Positions 50,871-59,927 of a stretch of 64,000 nt of DNA are shown piece by piece. Under the pieces are notes generated by a model that had not been told where the DNA came from, ran no database searches, and was given only the letters and a program-made list of their open reading frames with translations. This stretch comes from Epilithonimonas xixisoli. GTDB taxonomy: Bacteria; Bacteroidota; Bacteroidia; Flavobacteriales; Weeksellaceae. Position 1 is the first letter of the stretch. Every line of letters starts with the position of its first letter. Location of the stretch: assembly GCF_004365655.1 (NCBI RefSeq), contig NZ_SOEO01000001.1, positions 62,001 to 126,000 of the forward strand, read 5' to 3'. A program made the translations under genes and the position numbers.

Positions 50871-53525
50871 ATGAAACTATACTTTAATGTTAACTTTGGA
50901 ACAAAAGTTGGCCAACGGCTCGTTTTACGCCTCTACGACGAGAAAAACGACCACCGCGACTACAACTTGACCTATTCCGAAAATAACAACTGGACTGCAG
51001 AAATTGATTATTTCTCAAAATCAATTCAGTACAAATATCTTTTATTGAACGAAGAAAATGTGGTTTTGGATGAGGAAATCCCAACCCACAAACTCGATCT
51101 TCCAAACAGCTTCAAAGAATTTGTGATTTTCGATCAGTGGAATCTCAAGAATTTCCCGGAAAATTATTTGACCAACAAAATCCTACACAACCGTTTGCAA
51201 GGTTTCAAGCCTGCAAAATTGGCTGTTGTGAAAAAACATTCGCACCTTTTCCGCATAGAAGCGCCACTTTACAATCCAAATTGGCAATTGGTTGTCATTG
51301 GAAATGTAGATGCTTTGGGAAATTGGAGTCCGGAAAATGCAGTAGAACTCAAAGAAACAGATTACGGCGTTTGGGAAGCTGGGGTGGAAATCAAATCTCA
51401 CCAAACGGTGCTTTACAAATATGCCATCAAGGATAAAACCTCAGGACAAATTGTTTCTCTGGAACCTGGCGACAACCGTTGGGTTTTCGGAAACCCAAAT
51501 AAGGATATTTTGTATGTAAAAGCTGATCATTATTTCAAATTTAATAATGAAACACTTTGGCATTCTGCGGGCGTTGCCGTTCCTGTTTTCTCTTTGAGAA
51601 CGGAAGATGGTTTCGGTGTTGGCGAGTTTTCTGATATTAAAAAATTAGGCGATTGGGCAAATGATGCAAAGCTTTCCGTAATTCAGATTTTACCAATTAA
51701 TGATACAACTGCGAATTATACTTGGACCGATTCTTATCCATACGCAGCGATTTCGGTTTATGCGCTTCATCCTCAATATCTTTCGATTGAAAAATTGGAA
51801 TATGCTTTACCGAAAAAATTAGTAAAAGAATATCAAGATAAAAAAGCGGAATTAAATGCTTTAAATTTAATCGATTACGAGCAAATGATTTCCGGAAAAT
51901 GGAAATTTGCAACAGCTGTTTTTGAGGAAAATCAAGAAGCGATTTTGAAGGATAAAAACTTCAAGAAATTCATTAAGGATAACGAAGAATGGCTGATGCC
52001 TTATTCCGCATTTTGTGTTTTACGAGACAAATATAAAACGCCAAATTTCAACGATTGGAAAACCCATAAGAAATTTGTTGCTGGAAAAGTGGCGACACTT
52101 TATGCGCCTAAACATAAGGAGTATGCTACGATAATGCTTCACGCTTGGGTTCAGTATCAGTTGCATTTGCAATTGCAGGACGCTGTGGAATATTTGCATC
52201 AACTAGGACTTTCGGTGAAGGGCGATTTGCCAATTGGAATCTACAGATATTCCGTAGAAGCTTGGACGGAGCCCGAACTTTTCGGAATGGATTTCCAAGC
52301 AGGCGCACCGCCAGATCAATTCTCAGACCTAGGTCAAAATTGGGAATTCCCGACCTACAATTGGGAAGTGATGAAAGCCGACGATTACCAATGGTGGAAA
52401 AAGCGTTTCAAAGTTTTGGAACAATATTTTGATGCAATGAGAATCGACCACATTCTTGGATTCTTTAGAATTTGGAGAATGCCGATTTCTGCCACGCAAG
52501 GTCTGTTGGGTTATTTTTATCCGGCTGTTCCTGTGACGGAGAGAGAGTTTTCTGACAGACAGATTCCTTTTAGCTTTGACCGCTATGTGAAACCATTTGT
52601 GAATGAACCGATTCTTTGGGAGAATTTTGGAGAATCGAAAGAGAAAGTTCAGAATCATTTCTTTGATAACCATTTTAATGGAACTTACACTTTCAAACCG
52701 GAATTTGATACGCAGAGAAAATTAACCGATTATTTCAAAAAGGAAAAATGGGATTGGGCAGAAGAAAAACTGATTTCTTTAGCTGGAAACGTCTTATTCT
52801 TAACTGAGGAAACGGAGAATGGAATTGTTTATCATCCAAGATTTAATATTGCTAAAACGACATCTTACAAGTATTTGCCAGATTGGGAAAAAGCGAAGTT
52901 GAGCGATGTGTACAACGATTACTTCTTCAAACGTCAGGACGGACTTTGGTACCAGAAAGCGATGGAAAAATTACCAGCTTTGTTGAATTCCACTACGATG
53001 TTGATTTGTGGTGAAGACCTTGGTTTGGTTCCAGATTCTGTGCCTGTGGTGATGGATAAATTGGCAATCACTGCTTTGAAGGTTCAAAGAATGCCTTCCG
53101 ATAATATTCCGTTTTACGACCCGAAAAATGCCAGTTATTTAAATGTAGTTACGGCTTCTTCCCACGACAGTTCTACCTTGAGACAATGGTGGCACGAGGA
53201 CAGAAACCTGACTCAGAAATATTTCAACCAACAATTGGGACAATATGGAACTGCGCCTTGGGATTTGACGCCAGATTTGTCGGAAATGATTATGAAACAG
53301 CATCTTTTCACAGAAGCGATGTTGGCGATTTTCCCAATTCAAGAATTTTTGGCGACAGATGACAACTTGATGAATCCAAATATGGATGAAGAAAGAATCA
53401 ACAATCCTGCAGTTTTTCCACATTATTGGCGTTACAGAATGCATTTGAAATTGGAAGATTTGAAAGAGCAAAAAGATTTCAATCAGAAAATTGCTGGCTG
53501 GATAGAAGCGAGCGGAAGATATTAA
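50871..53525 (+). CDS. malQ: 4-alpha-glucanotransferase (DPE2-type MalQ)
   Basis: 884 residues. Two N-terminal starch-binding CBM20-like domains (about 1-105 and 125-245; the second has IGNVDALGNWSPENAVELK) precede a GH77 catalytic domain. This is the layout of plant DPE2 and Bacteroidota MalQ, longer than the E. coli enzyme (694 aa). Catalytic parts: nucleophile Asp in MRIDHILGFFRIWRMP (about 526), acid/base Glu in LICGEDLGLVPDS (about 714), third Asp in SSHDSSTLRQWW (about 764). It transfers glucan segments in maltodextrin use. Single gene; terminator hairpin directly after. Confidence 0.93.
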   Translation: MKLYFNVNFGTKVGQRLVLRLYDEKNDHRDYNLTYSENNNWTAEIDYFSKSIQYKYLLLNEENVVLDEEIPTHKLDLPNSFKEFVIFDQWNLKNFPENYLTNKILHNRLQGFKPAKLAVVKKHSHLFRIEAPLYNPNWQLVVIGNVDALGNWSPENAVELKETDYGVWEAGVEIKSHQTVLYKYAIKDKTSGQIVSLEPGDNRWVFGNPNKDILYVKADHYFKFNNETLWHSAGVAVPVFSLRTEDGFGVGEFSDIKKLGDWANDAKLSVIQILPINDTTANYTWTDSYPYAAISVYALHPQYLSIEKLEYALPKKLVKEYQDKKAELNALNLIDYEQMISGKWKFATAVFEENQEAILKDKNFKKFIKDNEEWLMPYSAFCVLRDKYKTPNFNDWKTHKKFVAGKVATLYAPKHKEYATIMLHAWVQYQLHLQLQDAVEYLHQLGLSVKGDLPIGIYRYSVEAWTEPELFGMDFQAGAPPDQFSDLGQNWEFPTYNWEVMKADDYQWWKKRFKVLEQYFDAMRIDHILGFFRIWRMPISATQGLLGYFYPAVPVTEREFSDRQIPFSFDRYVKPFVNEPILWENFGESKEKVQNHFFDNHFNGTYTFKPEFDTQRKLTDYFKKEKWDWAEEKLISLAGNVLFLTEETENGIVYHPRFNIAKTTSYKYLPDWEKAKLSDVYNDYFFKRQDGLWYQKAMEKLPALLNSTTMLICGEDLGLVPDSVPVVMDKLAITALKVQRMPSDNIPFYDPKNASYLNVVTASSHDSSTLRQWWHEDRNLTQKYFNQQLGQYGTAPWDLTPDLSEMIMKQHLFTEAMLAIFPIQEFLATDDNLMNPNMDEERINNPAVFPHYWRYRMHLKLEDLKEQKDFNQKIAGWIEASGRY

Positions 53526-53529
53526 TCCC

Positions 53530-53565
53530 ACTTTGTCAAAGTTTTAATCTTTGACAAAGTTTATT
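53530..53565 (+). terminator. Terminator hairpin after malQ, at the 5' side of dispersed element copy B
   Basis: ACTTTGTCAAAG (53530-53541) / CTTTGACAAAGT (53549-53560), loop TTTTAAT. The same position relative to the element as the lepB hairpin at 17971, with a C:G pair replaced by T:A. Confidence 0.7.
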
Positions 53566-53688
53566 AGGAGCTAAATCCCGCTTTCCGTTGCAATCTTTTT
53601 TGCTTTACCATTTGTCATAAGTATTCATTGGAGTGCAAGCAATAAAGGATTTCCACTGCAATCGGGGCTATGGGTTTTGTCATCCAAA
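53566..53688 (+). repeat. Dispersed structured element, copy B
   Basis: About 123 nt, aligned with 18011-18137. Same 5' block AGGAGCTAAATCCCGCT, ATCTTTTTTGCTTT, AAGCAATAAAGGAT, GCAATCGGGGCTA and TCATCCAAA. Paired arms are kept (ATCTTTTTTGCTT with AAGCAATAAAGGAT; AGC-CCCG with CGGGGCT) while the loop differs. No gene is supported in the 438-bp gap. A weaker third hairpin (CAAAG / CTTTG near 53722-53740) and a strong one at 53755 follow; the remaining stretch to 53963 is AT-rich with nothing else seen. Confidence 0.75.
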
Positions 53689-53754
53689 CATTTTTTTTCA
53701 AATCAAAGATTCGGCGAAAGCCAAAGTTTCAAATCTTTGACAAAGTTTATATAC

Positions 53755-53795
53755 AAACCCCTTCAGAGTTTCAAACTCTGAAGGGGTTTTCTTTT
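53755..53795 (+). terminator. Strong hairpin downstream of element copy B
   Basis: AAACCCCTTCAGAG (53755-53768) / CTCTGAAGGGGTTT (53776-53789) with loop TTTCAAA, followed by TTCTTTTT. The loop sequence is shared with the hairpins near 17971. Confidence 0.75.
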
Positions 53796-53963
53796 TGCAT
53801 TAAAAATAATGTCATTGATAATCAATCATTAATCTCAATTTCATCATTGATTTTAAAAATATTAATTCGGCAGACTTTAACTTTTATTCTTATCCAATAT
53901 CCAAAAGGTAGAAAGTTTCATTAGAGAAAAATGAATTTTCTTAATTAAATAAAATTTAAAGAA

Positions 53964-54896
53964 ATGAAAAAGATATTTTTTACCCTAGCTATAATTTTTG
54001 GAGGATTAATTTCTGCTCAAGATTACTACGATACTTATCCAAACGAATACAACGGATATGAATATTATGATAATTCTTACGATTATCCTGAGGATTATTA
54101 TTACAACTATCCAACGGATTATTATCCAGACCAATATTATCAAGGTTATTACAATGACTACAGAAAAGCGGTTTACAATGTGAATTGGGATTGGTTTTTT
54201 ATGCAACATCGTTTGAGTCCGTTTCAGATAGAGCAAATTATGATGCTAAACAATAGATTTGCTTCTTACAATGCTTGGAGTTCTTATTACAGATGGAATC
54301 CGGACAGATGGTATTATGACAGATTCTATGCTTTGCAAAATATTTTGGGGCCAAGGATTTTCGTAGTCTATCAAAATGTTTATTTCCGAGGCGCGAGTCC
54401 ATTTGTATTTTACAGAAACCGAAATGTGAATTTCTATGGAAGAAGATATCAGGTGAGACCAGTTTATAGAAATGTGAATATCAATGTTTACAAAGTCAAT
54501 AAAGGGAATTTCAAGGAAGGTTTCAGAACCATTGGCAGAAACCAAAATATGATAGAGACCAACAGAAATGATGGAATCCGTACGCAACCTATAAGAAGTG
54601 GTGCCAATGGAAAAAACATCGACGGAACAAGAAATTCTTCTCAAATTGGTGGAATGAGAACTGAAAATAATTCCGGAATCAGAAATCAAGGCGGAACCAG
54701 AAATGGTAATGAAAATATCAGAACGCAATCTGCTCCAATTAGAAATGAAGGAACGAGAAATCAGAATAATGGCATCAGACAAAATCAAAATTCTGAGAGA
54801 AAAATTGAAAACAGAAGCAATGGCGGACAAAGAAATGCGTCTCCAAAATCTGACAACGGAAGCAGAAGCTCTGGAATGAGATTCACTTCAAGATAA
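53964..54896 (+). CDS. Exported low-complexity protein, Tyr/Asp-rich then Asn/Arg/Gly-rich
   Basis: 310 residues with signal peptide MKKIFFTLAIIFGGLISAQ. Residues 20-66 are dominated by Tyr, Asp and Pro (many YY, YD and YP pairs). A middle part (about 70-170) looks folded (WFFMQHRLSPFQIEQIMML, SYYRWNPDRWYYDRFYALQN, NVNFYGRRYQVRPV). The last 120 residues are repeats rich in Asn, Arg and Gly (RNEGTRNQN, IRNQGGTRNGN types). There is no T9SS domain. I do not recognise a function; it may be an envelope or matrix protein. Confidence 0.65.
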   Translation: MKKIFFTLAIIFGGLISAQDYYDTYPNEYNGYEYYDNSYDYPEDYYYNYPTDYYPDQYYQGYYNDYRKAVYNVNWDWFFMQHRLSPFQIEQIMMLNNRFASYNAWSSYYRWNPDRWYYDRFYALQNILGPRIFVVYQNVYFRGASPFVFYRNRNVNFYGRRYQVRPVYRNVNINVYKVNKGNFKEGFRTIGRNQNMIETNRNDGIRTQPIRSGANGKNIDGTRNSSQIGGMRTENNSGIRNQGGTRNGNENIRTQSAPIRNEGTRNQNNGIRQNQNSERKIENRSNGGQRNASPKSDNGSRSSGMRFTSR

Positions 54897-55003
54897 GTTG
54901 ATTTGGAATTTAACAAAATTTTATAATTTGTCAAATTAACTTTATTATTTATCAAACATCAAACAAACAGATAGAATTTATTAATATTAAAAATCAATTT
55001 AAA

Positions 55004-55384
55004 ATGAAAAAATTAATTTTAAGCGCCGCATTTCTTGGATTAGGAGTTTTCGGATTTGCACAGCAATCAAAATCGATAAGCGGAGATCACACTCAGAAAA
55101 AAGCTGAACGTCTTCAAAAAATGAAACAAGAATTGAATCTTACAGATGCTCAAGTTCTACAATTGAAAACATTGCACGAGAAAAAAGCAGTAGAAAGAAA
55201 AGCAGATTTCGATGCTAAAAAAGTTGACAGAATGCAGAAGATGAAGGAGAATGAAGCGGAAATGCAAAAAATCCTGACGCCAGATCAATTCAAAAAATAT
55301 CAGGAAATAAAAGCTAAAAAAATGGCTGATAGAAAAGCCAAATTCCAAGATAGGAAGAAAGTTGATGGAGCGGTAGTTAAGTAA
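55004..55384 (+). CDS. Small exported Lys-rich protein with LTxxQ motifs (Spy/CpxP-like)
   Basis: 126 residues with signal peptide MKKLILSAAFLGLGVFGFAQ. The mature part is alpha-helical and Lys-rich, with two LTxxQ-type motifs (LNLTDAQVLQL near residue 46, ILTPDQFKKY near residue 91) as in the Spy/CpxP periplasmic chaperone group. It might act as an envelope stress chaperone, but this is only a family resemblance. A terminator and then ferritin follow. Confidence 0.65.
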   Translation: MKKLILSAAFLGLGVFGFAQQSKSISGDHTQKKAERLQKMKQELNLTDAQVLQLKTLHEKKAVERKADFDAKKVDRMQKMKENEAEMQKILTPDQFKKYQEIKAKKMADRKAKFQDRKKVDGAVVK

Positions 55385-55410
55385 TATTTTATTTTGTGGT
55401 TAGTTTTAGT

Positions 55411-55439
55411 GAGAGTCGTTAATTTAACGGCTCTTTTTT
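55411..55439 (+). terminator. Terminator between the Spy-like and ferritin genes
   Basis: AGAGTCGTTAA (55412-55422) / TTAACGGCTCT (55424-55434, one G.T pair) then T to 55439. Confidence 0.75.
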
Positions 55440-55441
55440 GC

Positions 55442-55449
55442 TATATTTG
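55442..55449 (+). promoter_or_regulatory. -7 promoter box of ferritin
   Basis: TATATTTG matches TAnnTTTG, 16 nt before the ferritin ATG at 55466. The in-frame ATG at 55394 lies upstream of terminator and box and is excluded. Confidence 0.55.
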
Positions 55450-55465
55450 GGAAAAATTAACAAAA

Positions 55466-55975
55466 ATGGTAAGCGAAAAAATCATAAACCTAGTAAATGA
55501 ACAAATCACTAAAGAACAATACGCTGCACAGCTTTATCTATCGATGAGTGCGTGGTTTTACGCTCAAGATCTCGAAGGAATTGGAAATTATTTCCGTGTA
55601 CAGTCTAAAGAAGAATTGATGCACGCAGACAAAATGTTCGATTATGTGAATGATGTAGGCGGAAAAATTATTTTAAATGAAGTTCCAAAACCACCGCACG
55701 AATTCGACAATGCGCAGGAGATTTTCGAAAAAGCATTGGATCACGAGAGATTGGTGACAAAAAGTATTTTCAATATTGTGAAAACCGCGAACGAAGAAGG
55801 CGATTTTTCTACCACCAGTTTCTTACAATGGTTCATCAATGAGCAAGTGGAGGAGGAATCTAGTGCATCTACTTTGGTTTCGAAAATTAAAATGGTGAAA
55901 GATAATCCTTCAGCATTGTACCTTTTCGATCAGGAATTGGCACAAAGGGTTTTTGTACCAGCAGCAGGAAATTAA
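55466..55975 (+). CDS. ftnA: Non-heme ferritin
   Basis: 169 residues from the ATG at 55466 (MVSEKIINLVNEQI). Four-helix ferritin of the bacterial FtnA type, which stores iron as a 24-mer. Ferroxidase ligands are seen in NEQITKEQYAAQLYLSMSAW, RVQSKEELMHADKMFDYV (Glu, Glu and His) and in WFINEQVEEESSAS. No heme-binding Met of bacterioferritin is evident in the expected place. The DUF3857 gene starts 12 nt later and may be co-transcribed. Confidence 0.94.
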   Translation: MVSEKIINLVNEQITKEQYAAQLYLSMSAWFYAQDLEGIGNYFRVQSKEELMHADKMFDYVNDVGGKIILNEVPKPPHEFDNAQEIFEKALDHERLVTKSIFNIVKTANEEGDFSTTSFLQWFINEQVEEESSASTLVSKIKMVKDNPSALYLFDQELAQRVFVPAAGN

Positions 55976-55987
55976 TTCCTCAAAAAA

Positions 55988-57868
55988 ATGAAAAAACTAA
56001 TAACCGTATTTGTGTTAATGTCCATCCAGACGTTTTCACAGAATTATGCCATCTCAGATTTGCCGGAAGAGCTTAAGAAAGACGCTAATGCCGTCGTTCG
56101 TGACAATTCTTCTTCGTACATCATTAAGTCCGAAAATCAAATAGATTCTAAGAAAAAAATTGCAGTTTCTATTCTCAATAAGGCTGGTGATAATGTGTCG
56201 TATGTTTACATCCCATATGATAAACACACAAAGATTTCTGATATTAAGATCAAAATTTTCGACGCTTTTGGAAGAGTTATAAAAACTTATTCCAAAAGTG
56301 ATTTGAATGATATTGCGCAATCAGATGATTCCTTTTTGTATTCCGATGATCGTGCTCTGGCGATGAAAATCATCCAGCCGGTTTTTCCTTACACTATAGA
56401 AACTACTTTTACAGAAAGATCGTCGGATACGGTATTTTTACAAGTCTTGCAACCGTACATTGCTGAGAATATTTCGGTGGAAAACTGGGGCGTAGAATTC
56501 AAAAATGAATCTGGCATCAAACTCCGAAAGAAAGTGACCGAAACTATTTTCGGAAAAGCAGAAATCTCAGAATCTGATAATCTTGTAAAAGCGTCGTACA
56601 AAAATATCCCAGCTTACAAAGATGAAAATCACTCACCAGAATTGAGAACCGTGGTTTCCAAGGTAGAATTTGCATTGGATAGAGCTTGTCTGAAAGGGGT
56701 TTGCGGCGACTTTTCGAATTGGAATAGTTTTGCAACTTGGTATCAAGGTTTGCTGGAGCCAGTTTCCAAAATCACGCCCGAGATTCAGGCAGAGGTGGAC
56801 GCTCTAAATCTTACGGGAACAGTTTCCGAAAAAGTTCAAAAAATTTATCAGTATATGCAGGGCAAAACCCGCTACGTTTTTGTGGCGATTGGAATTGGCG
56901 GTTGGCAACCGATGCCTGCGGATGACGTGCGAAAAAAAGGTTATGGTGACTGCAAAGCATTGACCAATTATATGAGAGTTCTACTGAAAGCAGCGGGAAT
57001 TCCTTCTTATTATTCCGTCATTTACAGTGATAAGACCATCAAGGTTTTTGATAAAGATTTTCCAAAAATGGATGGCAATCACGTGATTCTTTGCGTTCCA
57101 ACGGAAAACGGAAACATTTGGTTGGAAAATACATCTCAGAATATCGCTTTCAACCATTTGAGCTATGGGACAATGGATCGAAATGTAATTATGGTAAAAG
57201 ATAATGTGGCAGAGATTACCGATACGCCCAAATCAACTTCCGAAAACAACCGGGAAGTTTTGAGAATCAAAGCCAACATTTCGGCGGATAACACGTTGGA
57301 TGTTTCGTCTAATTTTTATTTCTCAGGAGGTTTGTATGATATGACTTTGCAGTTGGTTTCATTATCGCCGAAGGAGCAAAAAGACGCACTGAAAAGGCGT
57401 TACGACTATCTTCAGTTTTCTGACATCGATTTGAAAAATCTTAAAAATGACAGAGATGCTGCCAAGATTAATTTCGATTTGAATTTTAAAGCAAACAATT
57501 ATTCCAAATCTTTGGGATCCGATATTTACTTCCGTGCGATTCCTTTCTTGGATTCTGATTTCCACCTGGAAAGCACAGATCGAAAATTACCGATAGAAGT
57601 TCCATTTGGTTTTACCGATGATTATGAAATTGAATATTCGATTCCGGAGAATTACAAATTTTCAGAAGCGATGGCTCCTGTGAAAATAGAATCAGAATTC
57701 GGGAGTTTTTCTATGGAGTTTATTCCTCAAGATAAAAAATTGTTGGTGAAGAGAAAATTTATGTTGAAGAAGGGAACTTTTTCCGCAGATAAGATTTCAG
57801 ATTATATTAATTTCAGAAAAAAAACCAATAAAATAGACCACACCAAAATCCTAATAACCAAACTTTAA
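55988..57868 (+). CDS. DUF3857/transglutaminase-like exported protein with intact Cys-His
   Basis: 626 residues with signal peptide MKKLITVFVLMSIQTFSQ. N-terminal DUF3857 (about 40-230: AISDLPEELKKDANAVV, VSYVYIPYDKHTKISDIKIK, TIETTFTERSSD). The transglutaminase-like core is about 280-400: catalytic Cys in GYGDCKALTNYM (about 321) and His in DGNHVILCV (about 364); the third site reads WLENTSQ, with Glu at the usual Asp place. The C-terminal part is beta-rich (SSNFYFSGGLYDM). Probably periplasmic and peptidase- or transferase-like; substrate unknown. The paralog follows after 15 nt. Confidence 0.82.
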   Translation: MKKLITVFVLMSIQTFSQNYAISDLPEELKKDANAVVRDNSSSYIIKSENQIDSKKKIAVSILNKAGDNVSYVYIPYDKHTKISDIKIKIFDAFGRVIKTYSKSDLNDIAQSDDSFLYSDDRALAMKIIQPVFPYTIETTFTERSSDTVFLQVLQPYIAENISVENWGVEFKNESGIKLRKKVTETIFGKAEISESDNLVKASYKNIPAYKDENHSPELRTVVSKVEFALDRACLKGVCGDFSNWNSFATWYQGLLEPVSKITPEIQAEVDALNLTGTVSEKVQKIYQYMQGKTRYVFVAIGIGGWQPMPADDVRKKGYGDCKALTNYMRVLLKAAGIPSYYSVIYSDKTIKVFDKDFPKMDGNHVILCVPTENGNIWLENTSQNIAFNHLSYGTMDRNVIMVKDNVAEITDTPKSTSENNREVLRIKANISADNTLDVSSNFYFSGGLYDMTLQLVSLSPKEQKDALKRRYDYLQFSDIDLKNLKNDRDAAKINFDLNFKANNYSKSLGSDIYFRAIPFLDSDFHLESTDRKLPIEVPFGFTDDYEIEYSIPENYKFSEAMAPVKIESEFGSFSMEFIPQDKKLLVKRKFMLKKGTFSADKISDYINFRKKTNKIDHTKILITKL

Positions 57869-57883
57869 AAACACAAATAAACA

Positions 57884-59857
57884 ATGAAAACCAAATTTTT
57901 ACAATTATTATTAAGCTGTTTTGTTGTATCCATTTTTGGACAATACAAATTCTTGGATACACCAAAGCTGGATAAAAAAGATCTGGAAAGTACATCTTAT
58001 GCAAAGAATCCGTCGGAACCGGCAGAAGTACTTTACAAAACGTATCATTATTGGATAGAGTATAACGGACAGATGCATCTTGAAGTTATAAGCCGGGTGA
58101 AAATCTATAAAAAAGATCAGGCAGAGAAATTCCTTAATCAGGAAATCTATACTTACATTGGGAAAAACAACAACTCAGAAAAAGTAACCTCACTAAAAGC
58201 CACAACTTACAATCTGGAAAACGACAAGATTGTCTCTACTGTTGTGGACAAAAGTTCCAAATACAAATCCAAAGAATCAAAAAACCATTCGGTGACCAAG
58301 TTCGCTTTCGAAAATGTAAAAGATGGATCTGTTTTGGAATATAAGTACGAAATCCTATCGCCATTTTATTGGAATGTAGATCGGGTAGCTGTAGAAGATG
58401 TTGTTCCAATTCGCAGGTTCGAATATGTTTTTGATTATCCAAGATTTCTTGGTTATAACATCGATTACAAAGGAGAACTTAGTCCGAAACAAAGAGATGT
58501 GGCAGAAAGAAATATGTACGGCGGAGAATATTTCACGTACAGATTCGGGTATGATGATATTGCGCCTTACAGAGACGAAAAATATGTTCACAATCTGGGG
58601 AATTACAGAACGTCTATAAGAGCAGAGCTCAACTCTTCTAATGTCACAAAAGCGCCGCAGGCATACGACACTTCAGACAGTGGCGGTTTCAAATCCTATG
58701 CGGTGACTTGGAAAGATATCCGAAAACAACTCTATGATTCCCAGTATTTTGGAGATGAGCTGAAAAGAAAATCATTGGTGAAAGATTTACTTCCTCAGGA
58801 TATTAAAAATATTGCAGATTCAGAAGAAAAAGCAGCAGCTATCCTAAAATTTGTTCAGAAAAATTACACTTGGAACAAAAATTACGGTGAAGGTGTGGAG
58901 ATAGAAGGCGGCATTAGAAACCTTATAAATACCAAAGTCGGAAACTCAGGAGAGATCAATCTTTTGTTAATTATGTTGATGAAATCTGCAGGATTGGAAG
59001 CCGAGCCTTTGGTTTTGGCAACCATCAGAAACGGACTATTGATGGATCATTCGCCATCTATTGCTCAGCTCAATTATGTTGTGGCATTTGTGGATATCAA
59101 AGGGAAACCATTCCTGTACGATGCGACTTCAAAATTGACCGTTCCTAATATGATTCGCCCATCAGCACTCAATTATGCAGGTTACATTATGACCGAAAAA
59201 GAGGCAAAAAAAGTGAATATCTTTCCTCCGGGAAAGAGTACAACTTATCTTACAATCAATGCCAACCTAAATCCAGATGGGACTTTCGAAGGTAATTTTT
59301 CCGACAGAGATACCAAATTATATGCATTGATGAACAGTGAGATGTATGAAGAAGACAAATCTACTTTCCAAAAAGAATCTTACAAAGACAGATATACGTT
59401 TCCGTTTACAAACATCAAATCTGAGCAGGTAAATGGCAGTGATTTCCAAACCAGTTTTGATTTTAACGCAGACAGTTTCGTGGACGGAATCGGAGGTAAA
59501 TTAATTTTCAATCCGCTCTTATTTTTGTACAACAAATCCCACGAGTTCGACCAAACAGAAGCTAGACGCTCACCAATCGAACTTTACACTGGTTATGACA
59601 AAATCAAAAAAGTGACAATTACTTTACCGGACGGCTATGCTTTCGAAAATGTTCCAAAATCCAAAAAATTCAGAACCGAGGACAATGCAATCCAATACGT
59701 TTACAAAGTCACTCAAGAAGGAAATAAACTGACTGTAGAAACCACCACAACAGTTGAAGACCCAGTTTATCCGAAAGAATATTATCCTGCTTTCAAACAG
59801 ATCTTTGATAATATTACAAAAATGGAAGGCCAAGTTGTAACGGCTGTTAAGAAATAA
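57884..59857 (+). CDS. DUF3857/transglutaminase-like exported protein, probable pseudoenzyme
   Basis: 657 residues with signal peptide MKTKFLQLLLSCFVVSIFGQ. Same layout as the preceding gene (DUF3857: YHYWIEYNGQMHLEVISRVK, VLEYKYEILSPFYW). In the transglutaminase-like core the Cys position reads VGNSGEINLLLIML (Cys replaced by Ser, about 353), the His position reads LNYVVAFV (His replaced by Tyr, about 397), and the Asp is kept (FLYDATS, about 412). The catalytic pair is thus absent. It may be a structural or regulatory partner of its neighbour. A terminator follows. Confidence 0.82.
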   Translation: MKTKFLQLLLSCFVVSIFGQYKFLDTPKLDKKDLESTSYAKNPSEPAEVLYKTYHYWIEYNGQMHLEVISRVKIYKKDQAEKFLNQEIYTYIGKNNNSEKVTSLKATTYNLENDKIVSTVVDKSSKYKSKESKNHSVTKFAFENVKDGSVLEYKYEILSPFYWNVDRVAVEDVVPIRRFEYVFDYPRFLGYNIDYKGELSPKQRDVAERNMYGGEYFTYRFGYDDIAPYRDEKYVHNLGNYRTSIRAELNSSNVTKAPQAYDTSDSGGFKSYAVTWKDIRKQLYDSQYFGDELKRKSLVKDLLPQDIKNIADSEEKAAAILKFVQKNYTWNKNYGEGVEIEGGIRNLINTKVGNSGEINLLLIMLMKSAGLEAEPLVLATIRNGLLMDHSPSIAQLNYVVAFVDIKGKPFLYDATSKLTVPNMIRPSALNYAGYIMTEKEAKKVNIFPPGKSTTYLTINANLNPDGTFEGNFSDRDTKLYALMNSEMYEEDKSTFQKESYKDRYTFPFTNIKSEQVNGSDFQTSFDFNADSFVDGIGGKLIFNPLLFLYNKSHEFDQTEARRSPIELYTGYDKIKKVTITLPDGYAFENVPKSKKFRTEDNAIQYVYKVTQEGNKLTVETTTTVEDPVYPKEYYPAFKQIFDNITKMEGQVVTAVKK

Positions 59858-59861
59858 AAAC

Positions 59862-59894
59862 AAAAATCCCGAGATGTATTTCTCGGGATTTTTT
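59862..59894. terminator. Bidirectional terminator
   Basis: AAAAATCCCGAGA (59862-59874) / TCTCGGGATTTTT (59881-59893) between the convergent DUF3857 and helicase-nuclease genes. Confidence 0.88.
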
Positions 59895-59927
59895 GTCTAT
59901 CATCTATCAGTCTATTTTCTCTAAGTC

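Noticed and set aside
53670-53924. Open frame downstream of malQ
   Set aside because: It runs through element copy B and the hairpin at 53755, is low complexity and has no start signal; treated as non-coding.
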